From Bacteroides cellulosilyticus (GTDB lineage Bacteria > Bacteroidota > Bacteroidia > Bacteroidales > Bacteroidaceae): DNA of 64,000 bases. The notes under the pieces were generated by a model. That model saw nothing but the letters and a program-made list of their open reading frames with translations. It had not been told where the DNA came from and searched no databases. Below, in pieces: positions 26,359 to 35,931 of this stretch. Numbering within the stretch: the first letter of the stretch is position 1; the number at the start of each line of letters is the position of its first letter. The stretch lies in NCBI RefSeq assembly GCF_020091405.1, contig NZ_CP081903.1, positions 3,348,501 to 3,412,500 on the forward strand. Direction: 5' to 3'. The translations under genes and the position numbers were made by a program.

Positions 26359-27369
26359 ATGATGAAGGAAGGAATGAATAAGTTGGATGAAGAATTGATG
26401 GCCAAATTCCTTATGGGGGAATGCTCTGAAGAAGAGCTCTGTAAGGTAAATGCATGGCTGGACGAATCGGACGGTAACGCTCGTGAATTGTTCAGGATAG
26501 AGCAGATATATCATCTGGGAAAGAGTGAAGAATTTGCGGATGAAAAGAAGATAGAAAAAGCTGAAAAGCAGCTGTTCAAACGGCTGGCACAAGAAGAAGC
26601 TAAACGAAATAAGGTGAGAAGATTGAATGCCTGGATGCGGTATGCCGCTATGTTCATAGGTATCTTTTTTATATCCGGTTTGAGTTATCATATTTATCAG
26701 TCACAAAGTGAAGAGAGCAAATTGGTTGCCGTCACTGCCCGTGATGAAGTGAAAGAATTAATGTTGCCTGATGGCACTAAGGTTTGGCTGAACAAACATA
26801 CTACTTTAAAGTATCCACGTGAATTCTCAGAAAAGGGAAGGAATGTATATATAGAAGGGGAAGCCTATTTTGAAGTAAAGAGAAATACGGCGAAACCTTT
26901 TATAGTGCGCAGTGAAGCCATGCAGGTAAGAGTTTTGGGAACAGTCTTCAACTTAAAGAGTGACAAGACTAACCGTTCTGCGGTAGCTACACTGATAAAG
27001 GGAGAGATTGAAGTGAAAGGTAATCACGAAGAAGGCATGATCGTATTGGCTCCGGGACAAAAAGCGGAATTGAATGCTGTAACTCGCCGTCTGGTAGTGA
27101 AACAGGTGGATACAGGCATTGAAAACTGGCATAATAATCAGTTTGTCTTTGAAAAGGCTGACATATTTACGATTGCCCGTACTTTGGAGAATTCTTATGG
27201 GGTGAAGATTATTCTGGCGCCTGATATGGATGCTACAAAGACATATTCCGGTACATTAAAGAAGAAAGATAGTGTAGAGGAGACTCTGAATCTGATTAAG
27301 AGTACGAATGCGCTTCCCATTGAATATAAAATTGTGGGAAATAGTGTATTTCTGTCTTCAAAGAAATAG
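26359..27369 (+). CDS. FecR family anti-sigma factor
   Basis: A 336-residue single-pass inner-membrane regulator. The N-terminal ~90 residues are the cytoplasmic sigma-binding part (LDEELMAKFLMGECSEEELCKVNAWLD), one helix follows (YAAMFIGIFFISGLSYHIY), and the periplasmic FecR domain has VKELMLPDGTKVWLNKHTTLKYP and EGEAYFEVKRNTAKPF. The C-terminal DUF4974-like part (FEKADIFTIARTLENSYGVKI) would contact the STN domain of SusC. A second start, ATG at 26374, is possible. It pairs with the sigma gene before it. Confidence 0.93.
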   Translation: MMKEGMNKLDEELMAKFLMGECSEEELCKVNAWLDESDGNARELFRIEQIYHLGKSEEFADEKKIEKAEKQLFKRLAQEEAKRNKVRRLNAWMRYAAMFIGIFFISGLSYHIYQSQSEESKLVAVTARDEVKELMLPDGTKVWLNKHTTLKYPREFSEKGRNVYIEGEAYFEVKRNTAKPFIVRSEAMQVRVLGTVFNLKSDKTNRSAVATLIKGEIEVKGNHEEGMIVLAPGQKAELNAVTRRLVVKQVDTGIENWHNNQFVFEKADIFTIARTLENSYGVKIILAPDMDATKTYSGTLKKKDSVEETLNLIKSTNALPIEYKIVGNSVFLSSKK

Positions 27370-27407
27370 GTAAAAATCGGAAGTATATAATCTTAAAACA
27401 TAATAAT

Positions 27408-29687
27408 ATGAGGAAACTGCTTTTATCGATTTGCTGTTTAGGCTGTGCTCTCTGGGCTCAAGCCAAAGATTTTACGCAATACGTCAACCCGCTGATGGGG
27501 ACATTGTCTTCTTTTGAACTTTCTACGGGAAATACATATCCGGCTATCGCACGCCCTTGGGGTATGAATTTCTGGACTCCGCAGACCGGAAAGATGGGAG
27601 ATGGCTGGCAATATGTATATACTGCTAATAAGATTCGTGGTTTCAAGCAGACCCACCAGCCCAGTCCGTGGATTAATGATTACGGTCAGTTCTCCATCAT
27701 GCCTGTAACAGGCAAACCAGAGTTTGATGAAGACAAACGTGCCAGTTGGTTCTCACACAAAGGAGAGGTCGCGTTACCTTATTATTATAAGGTGTATCTT
27801 GCCGAACATGATGTTGTGACAGAGTTTACCCCCACTGAACGTGCCGTTTTGTTCCGTTTTACTTTCCCTGAGAACGAGAATTCATATGTTGTAGTAGATG
27901 CTTTTGATAAAGGCTCTTATATTAAGATCATTCCTGAGCAGAATAAGATAATCGGATACACCACCCGTAACAGCGGTGGAGTTCCTGATAACTTCAAGAA
28001 CTATTTCGTTGTAGAATTTGATAAGCCTTTCAGTTATCAGGCTTCTGTTGCTGACGGTGCTTTGGTTGAAAACCAGAGTGAACAAACAGCAGGACATGCG
28101 GGAGCCATCATCGGTTTCAAAACCCGTAAGGGAGAAATAGTACATGCCCGTGTGGCTTCTTCCTTTATCAGTTTTGAGCAAGCAGACAGAAATCTGAAAG
28201 AGCTGGGGAGTGACAGTTTTGAAACTTTGGTTCAGAAAGGACAAGATGCCTGGAATCAGGTATTGGGAAAAATAGAAGTGGATGGAGGTAACCTTGATCA
28301 GTATCGCACTTTCTATTCCTGCTTGTACCGTTCAGTACTCTTCCCGCGTGCTTTCTTTGAGTTTGACGAGGCTGGAAATCCAGTTCACTACAGTCCTTAT
28401 AACGGAGAAGTTTTGCCCGGATATATGTATACTGATACAGGCTTTTGGGATACTTTCCGTTGTCTGTTCCCTTTCCTCAACCTGATGTACCCTTCAGTAA
28501 ACAAACAGATACAGGAAGGTCTTATCAATACGTATAAGGAAAGTGGCTTCTTCCCCGAATGGGCAAGTCCGGGACATCGCGGGTGTATGATCGGTAATAA
28601 CTCCGCTTCTGTACTTGCCGACGCTTATCTGAAAGGTGTTAAAGTGGATGATGTAACTACCTTGTACGAAGGTCTTATCCACGGAACAAAGAATGTGCAT
28701 CCGGAAGTTTCTTCTACCGGTCGCCTCGGTTATGAATACTATAATGAATTGGGATATGTTCCTTACGATGTGAAAATCAATGAGAACACTGCCCGCACTT
28801 TGGAATATGCCTATGACGACTGGTGCATCTACCGGATGGCAAAAGCCCTGAACCGTCCGAAGAAGGAACTGAAGCTTTTTGCTGACCGTGCTATGAATTA
28901 TAAAAATGTGTTCGATAAGGAAAGCCTGTTGATGCGTGGACGCAATAAGGATGGACAGTTCCAGGCTCCTTTCTCACCCTTGAAGTGGGGAGATGCCTTT
29001 ACGGAAGGAAACAGCTGGCATTATTCCTGGTCTGTATTCCACGATCCTCAAGGTTTGATTGATCTGATGGGTGGTGAAAAAGTCTTTGTTGAAATGTTGG
29101 ATTCGGTATTTATCGTTCCTCCTTTATTCGATGACAGCTACTATGGCCAGGTAATCCATGAAATACGTGAGATGACAGTGATGAATATGGGTAATTATGC
29201 TCATGGCAACCAACCGATACAGCACATGATTTACATGTATAATTATGCCGGTCAGCCCTGGAAAGCTCAGTATTGGTTGCGTCAGGTGATGAATCGCATG
29301 TACACGCCCGGTCCCGACGGCTATTGTGGAGATGAAGATAACGGGCAGACTTCTGCCTGGTATGTATTCTCAGCATTAGGTTTCTATCCCGTTTGTCCGG
29401 GAACCGATGAGTATGTCTTGGGTGCTCCCTTGTTTAAAAAAGCAACGCTTCATTTTGAAAATGGTAATTCATTGGTGATCGATGCTGCTAATAATAGTTC
29501 TGAAAATATGTACATCGAATCGCTTCGCTTGGATGGAAACACGTATACGAAGAATTATCTGAAGCATGGAGATCTGCTAAAGGGCGGTGTCTTGAAATTT
29601 GATATGGGTAGCAAACCTAATTTACAACGAGGAACACAGGCGGAAGATTACCCGTATTCTTTCTCCAATGAAATAAAAAAGAAATAA
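27408..29687 (+). CDS. GH92 family protein with Gln in place of the catalytic acid (second copy)
   Basis: A 759-residue secreted GH92 protein; the signal peptide (1-19) ends LWAQAKD, without a lipobox. The family fold is kept (YVNPLMGTLSSFELSTGNTYPA, GDEDNGQTSAWYVFSALGFYPV with the base Asp), but the acid motif reads HGNQPIQH, with Gln602 where the other two copies have Glu. In Cellulosimicrobium CcMan5, Gln at this place goes with cleavage of mannose-1-phosphate caps, whose good leaving group needs no acid. So this copy probably is not a plain alpha-1,2-mannosidase. It is followed by a terminator, hence separated from susC. Confidence 0.88.
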   Translation: MRKLLLSICCLGCALWAQAKDFTQYVNPLMGTLSSFELSTGNTYPAIARPWGMNFWTPQTGKMGDGWQYVYTANKIRGFKQTHQPSPWINDYGQFSIMPVTGKPEFDEDKRASWFSHKGEVALPYYYKVYLAEHDVVTEFTPTERAVLFRFTFPENENSYVVVDAFDKGSYIKIIPEQNKIIGYTTRNSGGVPDNFKNYFVVEFDKPFSYQASVADGALVENQSEQTAGHAGAIIGFKTRKGEIVHARVASSFISFEQADRNLKELGSDSFETLVQKGQDAWNQVLGKIEVDGGNLDQYRTFYSCLYRSVLFPRAFFEFDEAGNPVHYSPYNGEVLPGYMYTDTGFWDTFRCLFPFLNLMYPSVNKQIQEGLINTYKESGFFPEWASPGHRGCMIGNNSASVLADAYLKGVKVDDVTTLYEGLIHGTKNVHPEVSSTGRLGYEYYNELGYVPYDVKINENTARTLEYAYDDWCIYRMAKALNRPKKELKLFADRAMNYKNVFDKESLLMRGRNKDGQFQAPFSPLKWGDAFTEGNSWHYSWSVFHDPQGLIDLMGGEKVFVEMLDSVFIVPPLFDDSYYGQVIHEIREMTVMNMGNYAHGNQPIQHMIYMYNYAGQPWKAQYWLRQVMNRMYTPGPDGYCGDEDNGQTSAWYVFSALGFYPVCPGTDEYVLGAPLFKKATLHFENGNSLVIDAANNSSENMYIESLRLDGNTYTKNYLKHGDLLKGGVLKFDMGSKPNLQRGTQAEDYPYSFSNEIKKK

Positions 29688-29716
29688 AAAACTGAAGTTA
29701 ATAATGTAATGAAGAA

Positions 29717-29746
29717 GGGAATAGGAAATAAAACTATTCCCTTTTT
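29717..29746 (+). terminator. terminator after the second GH92 gene
   Basis: GGGAATAG (29717-29724) pairs with CTATTCCC (29734-29741), then TTTTT. It separates the sigma-fecR-GH92 unit from susC, so susC needs its own promoter or read-through. Confidence 0.8.
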
Positions 29747-29783
29747 CATTTAATGAAAAAAAATATCATTTTGTAGTAAGTGT

Positions 29784-29824
29784 ATTTTCTGTGGTCGTTG
29801 TTTTATATACAACGACCAGAAAAT
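29784..29824 (+). promoter_or_regulatory. inverted repeat in the susC promoter region
   Basis: ATTTTCTGTGGTCGTTGT (29784-29801) pairs with ACAACGACCAGAAAAT (29809-29824); only two bases bulge, and the loop is 7 bases. It lies 54 bp before the SusC start. With no T-run it could be an operator, an mRNA leader hairpin or an ECF-sigma promoter element. Confidence 0.45.
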
Positions 29825-29877
29825 AGAATCTCCCGGTCGATTAAAATTAACCAATGTGTAACCTTTAAACTTTGTTT

Positions 29878-32800
29878 ATGAACAACAATCATGCTTTTCA
29901 AAGTTCGAAATTTCTACGAGCTTTATTAGTCTTGTTCTTCATGACTGTATCCGTTCAGTGGACCTTTGCCCAACTGAATTTGAATGTCTCTCGTACGACG
30001 TTAGGTACAGTTATCGAACAGATCAAATCTCAATCTAAGTATCAATTTTTCTATGACGACAAGCTCGCTACTATGGCAGTAGAGAATGTCAAAGTGAAGA
30101 ACGCATCTATAGAAGATGCCTTGAATGCTATCTTGAAAGGAAAAAACATTTCTTTTAAAGTAGAAGATAATATTGTTTATCTTTCAGAGAAGTCTGCTGC
30201 ACCGCAAGAAGGTAATCAGCAAGGTAAAGAACGGACCATTACCGGAGTAGTATCCGATGATATGGGCCCTCTGATTGGTGTGAATGTGTTGGTGAAAGGC
30301 ACTACTGATGGCTGTATCACTGATATCGATGGTAACTTTACACTGACTACTACTGCGGCTAATCCTGTTATTCAGTTCTCCTACATCGGCTATAAGCCAC
30401 AGGAAATTGCAGTGAAAGGACAGGCCGCTATCAATCTGATGATGGAAACTGATTCACAGCTGATAGAAGAGGTGGTGGTAACAGCTCTCGGTATCAAACG
30501 TGCGGAAAAGGCATTGAGCTACAATGTAACTCAGGTAGACGCAGAGTCCGCTTTGGCTGTGAAAGACGCCAACTTTATTAATTCGCTGAACGGTAAGGTT
30601 GCCGGTTTGAATATTAATGCTTCTTCTTCCGGTGTTGGTGGTGCCAGTAAAGTGGTGATGCGTGGATCCAGAGGTATTGAACAGTCTTCTAATGCACTTT
30701 ATGTTATTGATGGTATTCCTATGTACAATTTGAGCTCTGCCGGTGGTGAAAGTGAGTTCGATTCACAAGGTACAACAGAGGCTATCGCCGATATCAACCC
30801 GGATGACATCGAATCAATGTCTGTATTGTCCGGTGCTGCGGCTGCGGCTTTGTATGGTAGTAATGCATCCAATGGTGCTATTGTTATCACTACTAAGAAG
30901 GGTGCCGCGGGACGTGTTTCTTTGTCTGTGTCCAGTAACACTGAAATGCTGAATCCCTTTGTGATGCCTAAGTTCCAGGATTGGTATGGCACGTCAGGTA
31001 CTGATGGAAGCTGGGGCTCTCGTTTGAACTCAAGTAACCGTTATGGTTATAATCCGAAGGATGATTATTTCCAGACAGGTATTATCGGTACGGAAACCGT
31101 TTCACTTTCTACAGGTTCGGAACACAATCAGACTTATTTGTCGGCTGCTGCGGTTAACTCTCGCGGTATTGTGCCCAATAATAAATATGAACGTTACAAT
31201 TTCACGTTCCGTAATACTACCCAGTTCTTGAACGATAAGATGAAATTGGATGTAGGTGCGCAATATATTATGCAGAAAGACCGTAATATGACTAACCAGG
31301 GTATTTATGCAAATCCGGTGGCTTCAGCCTATTTGTTTCCACGTGGCAATGATTGGGAAGAATATAAAATGTTTGAACGTTATGATCCAGTTCGTAAATT
31401 ATATACGCAATATTGGCCGCAAGGTGGTGGTTCATACCGCTTGCAAAATCCTTACTGGATTAACTATCGTAATTTGCGTGAGAACGATAAAGACCGTTAT
31501 ATGCTGAGTGCTTCTTTATCTTATGATATCTTGGATTGGTTGAACGTAGCCGGGCGTGTACGTATTGACAATTCTATGAATACTTATACTCAGAAATATT
31601 ATGCTTCAACAGAACCGACTATTGCCGAAGGCTCTGAGAATGGTTATTATGGTGTGGTTAATACGCGTGACAAGCAAGCCTATGCCGATTTCCTGATTAA
31701 TATTAATAAACGTTTTGGAGAAGATTGGGGGCTGACCGCTAATATTGGTGCTTCTTATTCAGACACTCGTTCTGAAGCGATGGGAGTAAAAGGTCCTATC
31801 CCTGCTGATGGTTTGGCTAACTACTTCTCGATAACTCAGTTGGATAAACAGACTACTAAGCGTGAAGAAACAGGTTATCGTGAACAAACACAGTCTATTT
31901 TTGCTTCCGCGGAAGTGGGGTATAAAAATGCTTACTATCTGACATTGACCGGACGTAATGACTGGCCTTCACAATTGGCAGGTCCTAAGTCAGTACAGAA
32001 ATCTTTCTTTTATCCTTCAGTGGGTGCTTCTGTTCTTTTATCTGAGATATTCACTTTGCCGGAAAGTATTTCTTACCTTAAATTACGTGCTTCATGGGCA
32101 TCTGTAGGCTTGCCGTTCAAACGTTTTCTGGCTTATCCTACATTTGAATGGGATAGTTCTACGGGCAAATATAGTACAAAATCAGCTTATCCTTTGTACG
32201 ATTTGAAGCCTGAACGTACCGATTCTTGGGAAGTAGGTCTTACAGCTCGTTTCTTAGGACACTTTAACTTGGATATTTCATTCTACAATACTAAGACTTA
32301 TAATCAGACCATGGATACACAGGAATTACCTACTGGAGGTTATAGTACTTTCTATGCACAGACTGGTAATGTCCGCAATCGTGGTGTCGAACTTTCTTTA
32401 GGCTATAAGAATACTTGGAATAAATTTACCTGGAACTCGAACTATACGTTCAGTGCCAATAAGAATAAAATTCTTAGCTTGATTGACGGGTATGTACATC
32501 CGGTGACTGGTGAGGTTATTTCTAAGACGCAATTGGATATGAAAGGATTGTCAAATGCTCACTTTATATTAAAAGAAGGTGGCTCTTTGGGGGATCTCTA
32601 TTCTATGTCTGATTTGAAGCGTGATGCGAACAATAATATTTATGTGGATGCCAATGGGGCTGTTAAGACTGAAAGTCTGAAAGATGGAATTAAACTTGGT
32701 TCTGTATTTCCGAAAGCTAATATGGCATGGCGTAATGATTTTCAATATAAGAATTTTGGTTTTGGTTTCTTGCTGACAGCTCGTTTGGGTGGTATCGTTT

Positions 32801-33207
32801 ATTCGGCTACACAAGCTACTCTTGATGCTAATGGTGTATCTGAAGCTTCAGCCTTTGCGCGTGACAATGGTGGCGTGATAATCAATGGCGGAGACGTAGT
32901 TGATGCGGAAAAGTGGTACACGACAGTAGGAGCTGACAGCGGTATCCCGCAATTATATACTTATAGTGCTACAAATCTACGTTTACAAGAAGCATCTGTC
33001 AGTTATACTATTCCTAGAGCTAAATTGAAAAACGTAATGGATATTACTATTTCATTAGTAGGACGCAACTTATGGATGATTTATAGTAAAGCTCCTTTTG
33101 ATCCGGAAGCTGTGGCTTCTACTAGCAATAACTATTATCAAGGTGTGGATTATTTCATGATGCCGAGTTTGCGTAGCGTGGGATTCAACCTGAAACTTAA
33201 ATTCTAA
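29878..33207 (+). CDS. SusC/RagA TonB-dependent glycan transporter with STN domain
   Basis: A 1,109-residue outer-membrane beta-barrel that imports captured glycan with energy from TonB. Signal peptide 1-32 (ends TFAQ), STN signalling domain about 33-104, carboxypeptidase-D-like beta-sandwich about 117-200 (ITGVVSDDMGPLIGVNVLVKG), plug (VVVTALGIKRAEKALSYNV, VIDGIPMYN, GAAAAALYGSNASNGAIVITTKKG) and then the barrel to the terminal Phe (LRSVGFNLKLKF). The STN domain links it to the FecR/ECF pair upstream. ATG 29878 is preferred over a TTG two codons before. It forms a pair with the next SusD gene and resembles the partial SusC at 61859. Confidence 0.95.
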   Translation: MNNNHAFQSSKFLRALLVLFFMTVSVQWTFAQLNLNVSRTTLGTVIEQIKSQSKYQFFYDDKLATMAVENVKVKNASIEDALNAILKGKNISFKVEDNIVYLSEKSAAPQEGNQQGKERTITGVVSDDMGPLIGVNVLVKGTTDGCITDIDGNFTLTTTAANPVIQFSYIGYKPQEIAVKGQAAINLMMETDSQLIEEVVVTALGIKRAEKALSYNVTQVDAESALAVKDANFINSLNGKVAGLNINASSSGVGGASKVVMRGSRGIEQSSNALYVIDGIPMYNLSSAGGESEFDSQGTTEAIADINPDDIESMSVLSGAAAAALYGSNASNGAIVITTKKGAAGRVSLSVSSNTEMLNPFVMPKFQDWYGTSGTDGSWGSRLNSSNRYGYNPKDDYFQTGIIGTETVSLSTGSEHNQTYLSAAAVNSRGIVPNNKYERYNFTFRNTTQFLNDKMKLDVGAQYIMQKDRNMTNQGIYANPVASAYLFPRGNDWEEYKMFERYDPVRKLYTQYWPQGGGSYRLQNPYWINYRNLRENDKDRYMLSASLSYDILDWLNVAGRVRIDNSMNTYTQKYYASTEPTIAEGSENGYYGVVNTRDKQAYADFLININKRFGEDWGLTANIGASYSDTRSEAMGVKGPIPADGLANYFSITQLDKQTTKREETGYREQTQSIFASAEVGYKNAYYLTLTGRNDWPSQLAGPKSVQKSFFYPSVGASVLLSEIFTLPESISYLKLRASWASVGLPFKRFLAYPTFEWDSSTGKYSTKSAYPLYDLKPERTDSWEVGLTARFLGHFNLDISFYNTKTYNQTMDTQELPTGGYSTFYAQTGNVRNRGVELSLGYKNTWNKFTWNSNYTFSANKNKILSLIDGYVHPVTGEVISKTQLDMKGLSNAHFILKEGGSLGDLYSMSDLKRDANNNIYVDANGAVKTESLKDGIKLGSVFPKANMAWRNDFQYKNFGFGFLLTARLGGIVYSATQATLDANGVSEASAFARDNGGVIINGGDVVDAEKWYTTVGADSGIPQLYTYSATNLRLQEASVSYTIPRAKLKNVMDITISLVGRNLWMIYSKAPFDPEAVASTSNNYYQGVDYFMMPSLRSVGFNLKLKF

Positions 33208-33221
33208 AACATTGAAGTGAT

Positions 33222-34847
33222 ATGAAAATAAATAGTACTATAGCAAAATTCATGGCTGCGGGAGCAATATTGTTCAGTAGTGTATCTTGTACAGGAGATT
33301 TTATAGATTATAATAAGAATCCTCATGAACCAGATTTGAATGAAATGTTACCGGACGACTATTTGTTTAGTGCACTGTTACTAAACATGCAAGATGTGAT
33401 GATGCCCGAACAAGAAAATTTTTCTCAGTATGTAGATTGTCTGATGCCTGGTGGATTTTCCGGTTATGTGGCCGACTCTAATTTGGGTACTGGCTGGTCG
33501 GGTCGTTTTGCTACTTACAATCCGTCTGAGGCTTGGTTGAGAATACCTTTTGCTGACTTTTATGATAAATTTTATCCCAATTATTTTCAACTGAAAGAGC
33601 AATGTGAGGATGAGGTATATTTGGCATTGGCCGAACTTTATCGTATTTGTACAATGCTACGTGTGACCGATACTTATGGACCGATTCCATATTCTCAGGT
33701 AGGTGTGAACAATGCCTTGAAGTCAGCTTATGATTCTCAAGAGCAAGTTTATACGAAGATGTTTGCTGATTTGGATGATATTATAGAAGTGCTTACTACT
33801 TATTCGGCTCAAAACTTTAATTCCAGTGGAGACCGTATTTATGATGGTAATACGAAAGCGTGGGCTAAGTTTGCTAATTCAATAAAACTTCGCATGGCTA
33901 TGCGTATCGTATATGTCAATGAGAGTTTGGCAAAGCAGAAAGCAGAAGAAGCTGTAAATTCAGAAATGGGTGTGATGACGGTGAATGCAGATGGAGCTTA
34001 TCACAAAATTGTAGATCATAATCCGTGGGAGCGCTTTATGCCAAACTGGGGAGATGCTCGTATCTCTGCCGATTTGATTTGTTACATGAATGGGTATGAT
34101 GATCCCCGTCGTGAAGTTTATTATAACAAATCTACGTTTGCTACAGAATCAGGGAACACTTATAAAGGTGCGGAAGATTATGTTGGTTTGCGTCGTGGTA
34201 TTAGGCAAGGACAGTTTAACTCTTGGTCCCATGGTTATTCTTGTATGAAAGTTACCGTGAGTGACAAGATGCTTATTTTCCCTGCTTCGGAAGTTACTTT
34301 TTTACGGGCAGAAGGTGCTCTCCGCGGGTGGAATATGGGTGGAACAGCGAAAGCTTTGTACGAAGAAGCTGTGGCTCTTTCTTTTGAGGAACGTGGGGTA
34401 TCAGGTGCGAGCACTTATCTGACTTCTACGGGATTACCTATAGCTTATAAGGATCCGCTGAAAGGAGAAAATGGACAGAAGTATGATTATTCTGGTTCTA
34501 TTAACTCTACGATTACTGTTGCTTGGGATGATAGGGATGGCTTTGAAACTAATTTAGAAAGAATCATTACTCAGAAGTGGATTGCTATATTCCCGAATAC
34601 AATGGAAGCATGGTCAGAATATCGTCGTACAAATTATCCTAAGTTGATGCCGGCTATGCATAATTTGAGCGATGGGATAGTGAATGATGCTGAGGGAGCA
34701 CGTCGTTTACCTTATCCTGCTGATGAGTATCGTGAGAATGGTGATAACCTGAATGCAGCTGTTTCTGCATTAACTAAGGAATCAAGTAATAAGAAGGGGG
34801 ATACGATGGCAACCCATATTTGGTGGGATTGTAAGTCGTCTAAATAA
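33222..34847 (+). CDS. SusD/RagB family lipoprotein (SusD-like_2)
   Basis: A 541-residue surface lipoprotein that closes over SusC as a lid and binds the glycan. Lipobox SSVSC. The N-terminal part (DFIDYNKNPHEPDLNEM), the TPR-rich middle (LRVTDTYGPIPYSQVG, LDDIIEVL) and the ending match the SusD-like_2 group. It starts 14 bp after susC and must be co-transcribed. In the B. thetaiotaomicron high-mannose N-glycan PUL (BT3983-BT3994) this group of SusD also accompanies GH18 and GH92 genes. Confidence 0.93.
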   Translation: MKINSTIAKFMAAGAILFSSVSCTGDFIDYNKNPHEPDLNEMLPDDYLFSALLLNMQDVMMPEQENFSQYVDCLMPGGFSGYVADSNLGTGWSGRFATYNPSEAWLRIPFADFYDKFYPNYFQLKEQCEDEVYLALAELYRICTMLRVTDTYGPIPYSQVGVNNALKSAYDSQEQVYTKMFADLDDIIEVLTTYSAQNFNSSGDRIYDGNTKAWAKFANSIKLRMAMRIVYVNESLAKQKAEEAVNSEMGVMTVNADGAYHKIVDHNPWERFMPNWGDARISADLICYMNGYDDPRREVYYNKSTFATESGNTYKGAEDYVGLRRGIRQGQFNSWSHGYSCMKVTVSDKMLIFPASEVTFLRAEGALRGWNMGGTAKALYEEAVALSFEERGVSGASTYLTSTGLPIAYKDPLKGENGQKYDYSGSINSTITVAWDDRDGFETNLERIITQKWIAIFPNTMEAWSEYRRTNYPKLMPAMHNLSDGIVNDAEGARRLPYPADEYRENGDNLNAAVSALTKESSNKKGDTMATHIWWDCKSSK

Positions 34848-34866
34848 TTTGGTATAATACATAGAA

Positions 34867-35916
34867 ATGAACTATAATATGAAGAAATATATAAAAAACA
34901 GTATATTGAGAGGCGGGCTTTCTATACTGGCATTGGCTTTATTGTCATCTTGCAGTGATTGGACTGATGTAGAAAGTATTGAACTCAAGAAGGCAGATAT
35001 TGCAGAACAAAATCCGGAGCTTTATGCTGAGTATTTGCGGAATTTGTGTGAGTATAAGAAATCAGAGCATACGTTGGTTTATACTTGGTTTGATAACTCA
35101 GAAAAAGCGCCTTATAGTCGTGCGCATCACATCACAGATTTACCAGATAGTATTGATATTGTGAGTCTGATGTATCCGGATAATTTGGCAACCTGGGAGT
35201 TGGAGGATATGGAGTCTGTTCGTGAAAATAAAGCGACCAAAGTAATATATTCCATTGATTTTGAATCAATAAAGAAGGCTTATAATGAAAAATTAGAACT
35301 TGCAACGGAAGAAGAGCCGATATCTGAAGATTTTATTGGCTTTCTGACCGATTCTTTAGAATATTCTTTATCGTTGGCAGATAAATATCGTTATGATGGA
35401 ATTTGCATTGGTTATGCAGGTAAGTCCAGATTGCACATGCGTCCCAATGAATTGAAAGAATATACGGAGAATGAAACTGCATTTATACAGATTATTAACG
35501 ATTGGCATACTCGGAATCCTGAAAAGATGATAACTTATGAAGGTAAGCCGCAAAATCTGATAGATTCTTCTCTGTTGGATGATTGTGTTTCCATTCTGTT
35601 ATCAGGAAAAAAAGCTACAAATGAAAATGAGTTTTCATATATTCTTTCATTAGCTATGGTAGAAAATATTCCGGATGATCGTTTGGGAATGATTGTTATG
35701 GCTGTCTCACTTAATGATCCCAATAAAGAAGTCGGATATTTCAAGAATGGTTCACTAGCTGTTCAAGGATTAATGAATTGGGCACCTGCTACTCATAATG
35801 GTACTAAAGTAGCAGCCGTCGGACTTTATAATGCTTCTACTGATTACTATACAGTTGAAGGAAATTATTATTACATGAAACAGCTGATTTCAAGTGTGAA
35901 TCCAGCTATAAAATAA
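34867..35916 (+). CDS. GH18-like surface glycan-binding lipoprotein, catalytic pair missing
   Basis: A 349-residue lipoprotein (lipobox LLSSC) with a GH18-type barrel: FTDSLEYSLSLADKYRYDGICIGYAG corresponds to the strand that holds the catalytic DGxDxDxE. Here that strand reads DGICIGYAG, with no Asp-Glu pair, so hydrolysis is very unlikely. Its place right after SusD and before the active GH18 suggests a surface glycan-binding protein that kept the chitobiose cleft for binding. A comparable inactive GH18-like protein is found in the B. thetaiotaomicron N-glycan PUL (BT3985). The start could also be ATG 34879. Confidence 0.82.
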   Translation: MNYNMKKYIKNSILRGGLSILALALLSSCSDWTDVESIELKKADIAEQNPELYAEYLRNLCEYKKSEHTLVYTWFDNSEKAPYSRAHHITDLPDSIDIVSLMYPDNLATWELEDMESVRENKATKVIYSIDFESIKKAYNEKLELATEEEPISEDFIGFLTDSLEYSLSLADKYRYDGICIGYAGKSRLHMRPNELKEYTENETAFIQIINDWHTRNPEKMITYEGKPQNLIDSSLLDDCVSILLSGKKATNENEFSYILSLAMVENIPDDRLGMIVMAVSLNDPNKEVGYFKNGSLAVQGLMNWAPATHNGTKVAAVGLYNASTDYYTVEGNYYYMKQLISSVNPAIK

Positions 35917-35931
35917 AAGGAGAGTAAGAAT

